Assembly (NCBI GenBank): GCA_964510535.1
Contig: CAZECG010000003.1
Coordinates: 53,980 to 117,979 of the forward strand
DNA from: JAJPXC01 sp964510535
GTDB lineage: Bacteria > Bacteroidota > Bacteroidia > Bacteroidales > Muribaculaceae
Length of the DNA stretch: 64,000 nucleotides
Direction: 5' to 3'
In this document: piece after piece, positions 61,025 through 64,000 of the stretch
How positions within the stretch are numbered: position 1 is the first letter of the stretch
Layout of the letters: each line of letters opens with the position of its first letter
Program-made: the position numbers and the translations under genes
Notes under the pieces: model-generated
Database searches by the model: none
Seen by the model: only the letters and a program-made list of their open reading frames with translations
Told to the model about the DNA's origin: nothing

Positions 61025-62573
61025 CTGGCCAACGCATACTCCCGCCCCGCGCGGTCGATGGGTGGAACTGATGGATACTACACTCCGCGATGGCGAACAG
61101 ACCTCGGGGGTGTCGTTTTCGGCTTCTGAGAAACTGAGCATCGCGCGTTTAGTGCTACAGGAACTTAACATCCCGCGGATTGAGGTCGCTTCGGCAAGGG
61201 TGTCGGACGGCGAGTTTGATACCGTCGGCAAAATTTGTGCTTGGGCCAAACGTCATGGAAATCTCGGCAAGATAGAAATACTTGGATTTCTCGATAGCGG
61301 GCGTTCAATCGACTGGATTAAGCGCGCCGGTGGAACGGTCATTAATCTTCTGAGTAAGGGGTCGGAATCTCACTGCGTCCACCAGTTGAAGATGACTCCT
61401 GACGAACATATCGCTGCGATTGCAGAGGAGGTGAAGCGAGCAAAAGAGGCAGGACTTACCGTCAATCTCTATCTTGAGGACTGGTCAAACGGCATCAAGA
61501 ACTCCCGTCAGTATCTCTATCATCTGATGGATGCCATAGCCGGACTGCCGATAGCGCGTTTCATGCTTCCCGACACGCTTGGCATACTCACGCCTACACA
61601 AACATTCTATTATGTCAAGCGCATGATAGACCGCTATCCGGGACTTCATTTCGACTTTCATGCCCATAACGACTATGACCTCGCCACCGGCAACGTGTTT
61701 GCCGCTTTGCAGGCTGGGGCGCATGGCGTTCATTGCACTATTAACGGACTTGGCGAGCGTGCGGGAAACGCCACATTGTCGAGCGTTATTGCCGTGACAC
61801 ATGACCATCTCAAATTAGTGACGGGCGTAGATGAAAAAAGCATCAACAAGGTGAGCCACATAGTCGAGTCGTTTGCCGGGATTCTCGTGCCGCCAAACCA
61901 ACCGGTGATAGGGGAGAATGTGTTTACTCAATGTGCCGGTGTACACGCCGACGGAGATAGTAAGAATAATCTGTATTTTAACGATTTGCTGCCCGAACGA
62001 TTCGGACGTGAACGAGAGTACGCACTTGGAAAGACATCGGGAAAAGCTAACATACAAAAGAATCTTGAGAGCTTAGGAATTGAGTTGACCGAGAGCCAGA
62101 TTAGAAAGGTGACCGACCGCGTGATTGAGCTTGGCGACAAGAAAGAGATAGTCACTCCTGGCGATCTCCCATTTATCGTGGCAGACGTGATAAAGCACTC
62201 GGCGATTTCAAACAGCGTCAGGATAATTAACTACGCGCTCAATCTATCGCACGGTCTTAGACCGACAGCTACCATCCGTCTTGACATCGACGGTGTGGAA
62301 TATCAGGAAACGGCGGTCGGTGACGGACAGTATGACGCGTTCGTCAAAGCCGTAAGGCAAATCTATAAAGGTCGCCTCGGCCGCAGGTTCCCGACGCTTA
62401 CCAACTACGCTGTCAACATACCTCCCGGCGGCCAAACCGATGCTCTTGTGCACACCACAATCACTTGGGATTATGACGGCCATATATTGAAAACCCGCGG
62501 GCTTGACGCTGACCAGACCGAAGCGGCGATTCAAGCTACTGTGAAAATGCTTAATTTGATAGAAAATTTATAG
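61008..62573 (+). CDS. Second 2-isopropylmalate synthase-like enzyme (possibly citramalate synthase)
   Basis: A DRE-TIM condensing enzyme distinct from leuA. The 521 residues have DTTLRDGEQTSGVSFSASE, HFDFHAHNDYDLATGN, NGLGERAGNATLSSV and a C-terminal LeuA-dimer domain (RPTATIRLDIDG). Active-site surroundings differ from LeuA, as in Bacteroides proteins proposed to make citramalate from pyruvate and acetyl-CoA for isoleucine. LeuC, LeuD and LeuB can also process citramalate, so its place inside the operon fits. Substrate cannot be proved from sequence; homocitrate- or isopropylmalate-type activity is possible. Confidence 0.85.
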   Translation: MSQLDNWPTHTPAPRGRWVELMDTTLRDGEQTSGVSFSASEKLSIARLVLQELNIPRIEVASARVSDGEFDTVGKICAWAKRHGNLGKIEILGFLDSGRSIDWIKRAGGTVINLLSKGSESHCVHQLKMTPDEHIAAIAEEVKRAKEAGLTVNLYLEDWSNGIKNSRQYLYHLMDAIAGLPIARFMLPDTLGILTPTQTFYYVKRMIDRYPGLHFDFHAHNDYDLATGNVFAALQAGAHGVHCTINGLGERAGNATLSSVIAVTHDHLKLVTGVDEKSINKVSHIVESFAGILVPPNQPVIGENVFTQCAGVHADGDSKNNLYFNDLLPERFGREREYALGKTSGKANIQKNLESLGIELTESQIRKVTDRVIELGDKKEIVTPGDLPFIVADVIKHSAISNSVRIINYALNLSHGLRPTATIRLDIDGVEYQETAVGDGQYDAFVKAVRQIYKGRLGRRFPTLTNYAVNIPPGGQTDALVHTTITWDYDGHILKTRGLDADQTEAAIQATVKMLNLIENL

Positions 62574-62582
62574 ATTAAAGAT

Positions 62583-63650
62583 ATGAAACTGAAAGTAGCA
62601 GTGTTGCCCGGCGATGGCATCGGGCCTGAAATATCCCGACAGGGGGTAGATGTGATGACCGCCGTGTGCGAAAAATTCGGACATGAGGTCAGTTATGAGT
62701 ATGCGATATGCGGTGCTGACGCAATTGACAAAGTTGGTGACCCGTTTCCCGAAGCGACATATAAGGCGTGTAAAAATGCAGATGCTGTGCTGTTTTCGGC
62801 GGTAGGTGACCCGAAATTTGACAATGACCCCACTGCAAAGGTACGCCCCGAACAGGGGTTGCTCGCCATGCGCAAAAAGTTGGGCTTGTTTGCCAACATC
62901 CGTCCGGTCGAGACATTCAAATGCCTGCTCCACAAATCTCCCTTGCGTCCCGAATTGGTCGACGGAGCCGATTTCATCTGTATACGTGAATTGACAGGTG
63001 GAATGTATTTCGGTGAAAAGTATCAGGACAATGACCGTGCGTATGACACCAACGCCTATACTCGGCCCGAGATCGAGCGCATTTTGCGCACGGCGTATGA
63101 GTATGCTCGTCGCCGTCGCAAACATCTGACCGTGGTGGATAAAGCCAACGTGCTTGCATCGAGCCGTCTGTGGCGCAAGATAGCGCAAGAAATGGCTCCG
63201 GAATATCCCGATGTAGTGACCGATTATATGTATGTCGACAATGCCGCTATGCGCATGATTCAGGAGCCTCGCTTCTTCGACGTGATGGTTACTGAGAATA
63301 CTTTCGGCGACATTCTTACCGATGAAGGCAGCGTTATCAGCGGGTCGATGGGTTTGTTGCCGTCGGCATCGACAGGCGAGAGTACGCCGGTGTTTGAGCC
63401 GATTCATGGTTCGTGGCCTCAGGCTAAGGGCTTGAATATCGCTAATCCGCTTGCCCAGATACTGTCGGTCGCCATGTTGTTTGAGTATTTTGACCTTCAG
63501 GCTGAAGGTCGATTGATACGCGACGCGGTCAATGCCTCGCTTGACGCGAATGTGCGCACTCCTGAGATTCAGGTTGACGGTGCTCCGAAGTATGGCACTA
63601 AGGATGTCGGCGAATGGATTGTGGGGTATATTAAGGCGGCTAAATTATAG
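62583..63650 (+). CDS. leuB: 3-isopropylmalate dehydrogenase
   Basis: It oxidises and decarboxylates 3-isopropylmalate to 2-oxoisocaproate with NAD. The 355 residues begin KLKVAVLPGDGIGPEI. RPEQGLLAMRKKLGLFANIRP is the substrate-binding helix (split by normal spacing). Other blocks are RELTGGMYFG, VDKANVLASSRLW and the metal site NTFGDILTDEGSVISGSMGLLPSAS. FEPIHGSWPQAKGLNIANPLAQ binds the cofactor. It ends the leu operon 9 bases after the preceding gene. Confidence 0.97.
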   Translation: MKLKVAVLPGDGIGPEISRQGVDVMTAVCEKFGHEVSYEYAICGADAIDKVGDPFPEATYKACKNADAVLFSAVGDPKFDNDPTAKVRPEQGLLAMRKKLGLFANIRPVETFKCLLHKSPLRPELVDGADFICIRELTGGMYFGEKYQDNDRAYDTNAYTRPEIERILRTAYEYARRRRKHLTVVDKANVLASSRLWRKIAQEMAPEYPDVVTDYMYVDNAAMRMIQEPRFFDVMVTENTFGDILTDEGSVISGSMGLLPSASTGESTPVFEPIHGSWPQAKGLNIANPLAQILSVAMLFEYFDLQAEGRLIRDAVNASLDANVRTPEIQVDGAPKYGTKDVGEWIVGYIKAAKL

Positions 63651-63776
63651 GATTAGAGGCAGATATATTTGATTGGTTTCAAAAATCGGTGATGTGTCAG
63701 AGGAGTTCGCCAGGGGGCGGGTGACTTTCGCTTGAGAGATTCCTGTAATTTCTCTAAAATAAAAGATGTTAAAAAA

Positions 63777-63807
63777 TTTGTCATTAAAAAAAGAAGACTT
63801 ATTTTTG
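63777..63807 (+). promoter_or_regulatory. Consensus promoter downstream of leuB
   Basis: TTTG (63777-63780), a 19-base spacer and TATTTTTG (63800-63807), both exact. Predicted start about 63813, inside a region with no gene. It drives either a small RNA or the leader of a gene beyond the window. Confidence 0.7.
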
Positions 63808-63812
63808 TCACC

Positions 63813-63924
63813 GAAAACGTGAAAAGACATTATCACCATATTCCATAAATAATCACATCCCTGTATACACTTTACAACATGTTAGGATAGAGCTTTGTCG
63901 TGAGACAAGGCTCTATCATTTTAT
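63813..63924 (+). ncRNA. Candidate small RNA, about 110 nt, between leuB and the window edge
   Basis: Bounded by a consensus promoter and by a 14-bp hairpin GATAGAGCTTTGTC-gtga-GACAAGGCTCTATC (63886-63917, one wobble) followed by ATTTTAT. The interior has no open frame longer than a few codons. The hairpin could also be an attenuator in the leader of a gene past 64000. From 63651 to 63776 only one short hairpin (63734-63754) was seen. Confidence 0.45.
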
Positions 63925-64000
63925 GGTATCTCCCGCCGTCTGTACTTGGGGGCATAGTAATAAACCTGTGTTTAGGCATATATTTTACAGAGGCGGAAGA

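Noticed and set aside
62568..63407. 279-codon open frame antisense to leuB
   Set aside because: The leuB frame is unmistakable and complete; the antisense frame shows no recognisable family.

Overview
The window looks like a chromosome segment from the Bacteroidales, most likely a Muribaculaceae-type gut bacterium. Four things point there: a SprA/Sov type IX secretion translocon next to ruvA; secreted proteins ending in type A sorting-like tails; gene families and sizes typical of the order (two-CBM20 GH77 amylomaltase, about 390-aa PurM, B12-dependent NrdJ); and promoters of the Bacteroidetes form TTTG - about 20 bp - TAnnTTTG, several of which fit exactly. No rRNA, tRNA, CRISPR array, intact prophage or intact insertion sequence was seen.

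Layout. 1-2.5 kb: 3' end of priA, then umuDC. 2.6-9.3 kb: malQ, class II ribonucleotide reductase nrdJ, a nitroreductase and a 56-aa 2x[4Fe-4S] ferredoxin. 9.5-14.8 kb: glycerate kinase, a coiled-coil membrane protein, an MgtC-family protein and a CPA2 antiporter. 14.8-18.3 kb (minus strand): fmt, an RluA-type pseudouridine synthase and a phosphohexomutase. 18.5-25.7 kb (minus strand): a compact run cdsA-purM-mltF-like-DUF3332 lipoprotein-two paralogous polytopic proteins. 25.8-28.6 kb: a flavoprotein and a secreted subtilase. 28.6-30.3 kb: a SpoU methyltransferase and a GT2 glycosyltransferase. 30.6-31.8 kb: two small secreted paralogs, preceded by a long rod-shaped RNA candidate. 32.3-36.7 kb: serC-serA, a second SpoU methyltransferase and rarA. 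37-43.5 kb: a PstS-like lipoprotein and TPR protein with a small membrane protein, an ABC-F protein and a CPA1 antiporter. 43.5-52.9 kb: a small lipoprotein, a Fic remnant trapped between two copies of the sprA 3' end, then sprA and ruvA. 53.1-56.1 kb: a BspA-like leucine-rich-repeat surface protein with a roughly 350-nt structured leader. 56.3-63.7 kb: prmA and the operon leuA-leuC-leuD-(second leuA-like synthase)-leuB.

Functional links. SprA would export cargo such as the subtilase and probably the BspA-like protein. SerC and SerA make phosphoserine precursors. The leu operon makes leucine, and its fourth gene may supply 2-oxobutyrate for isoleucine by the citramalate route. RuvA, RarA, PriA and UmuDC all handle stalled or damaged DNA.

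Most unusual items: (1) a 110-bp second copy of the sprA 3' end whose six differences are all synonymous, with a truncated Fic gene between the copies, which looks like the scar of an element that integrated at the sprA 3' end; (2) three unannotated RNA candidates (about 31802-32007, about 55803-56105, about 63813-63924), each with a TAnnTTTG element at one end and a terminator-like end; (3) a leuA leader with a branched-chain-rich mini-ORF, two hairpins and a five-codon ORF overlapping the leuA start. All calls come from reading the sequence; no database search was run.
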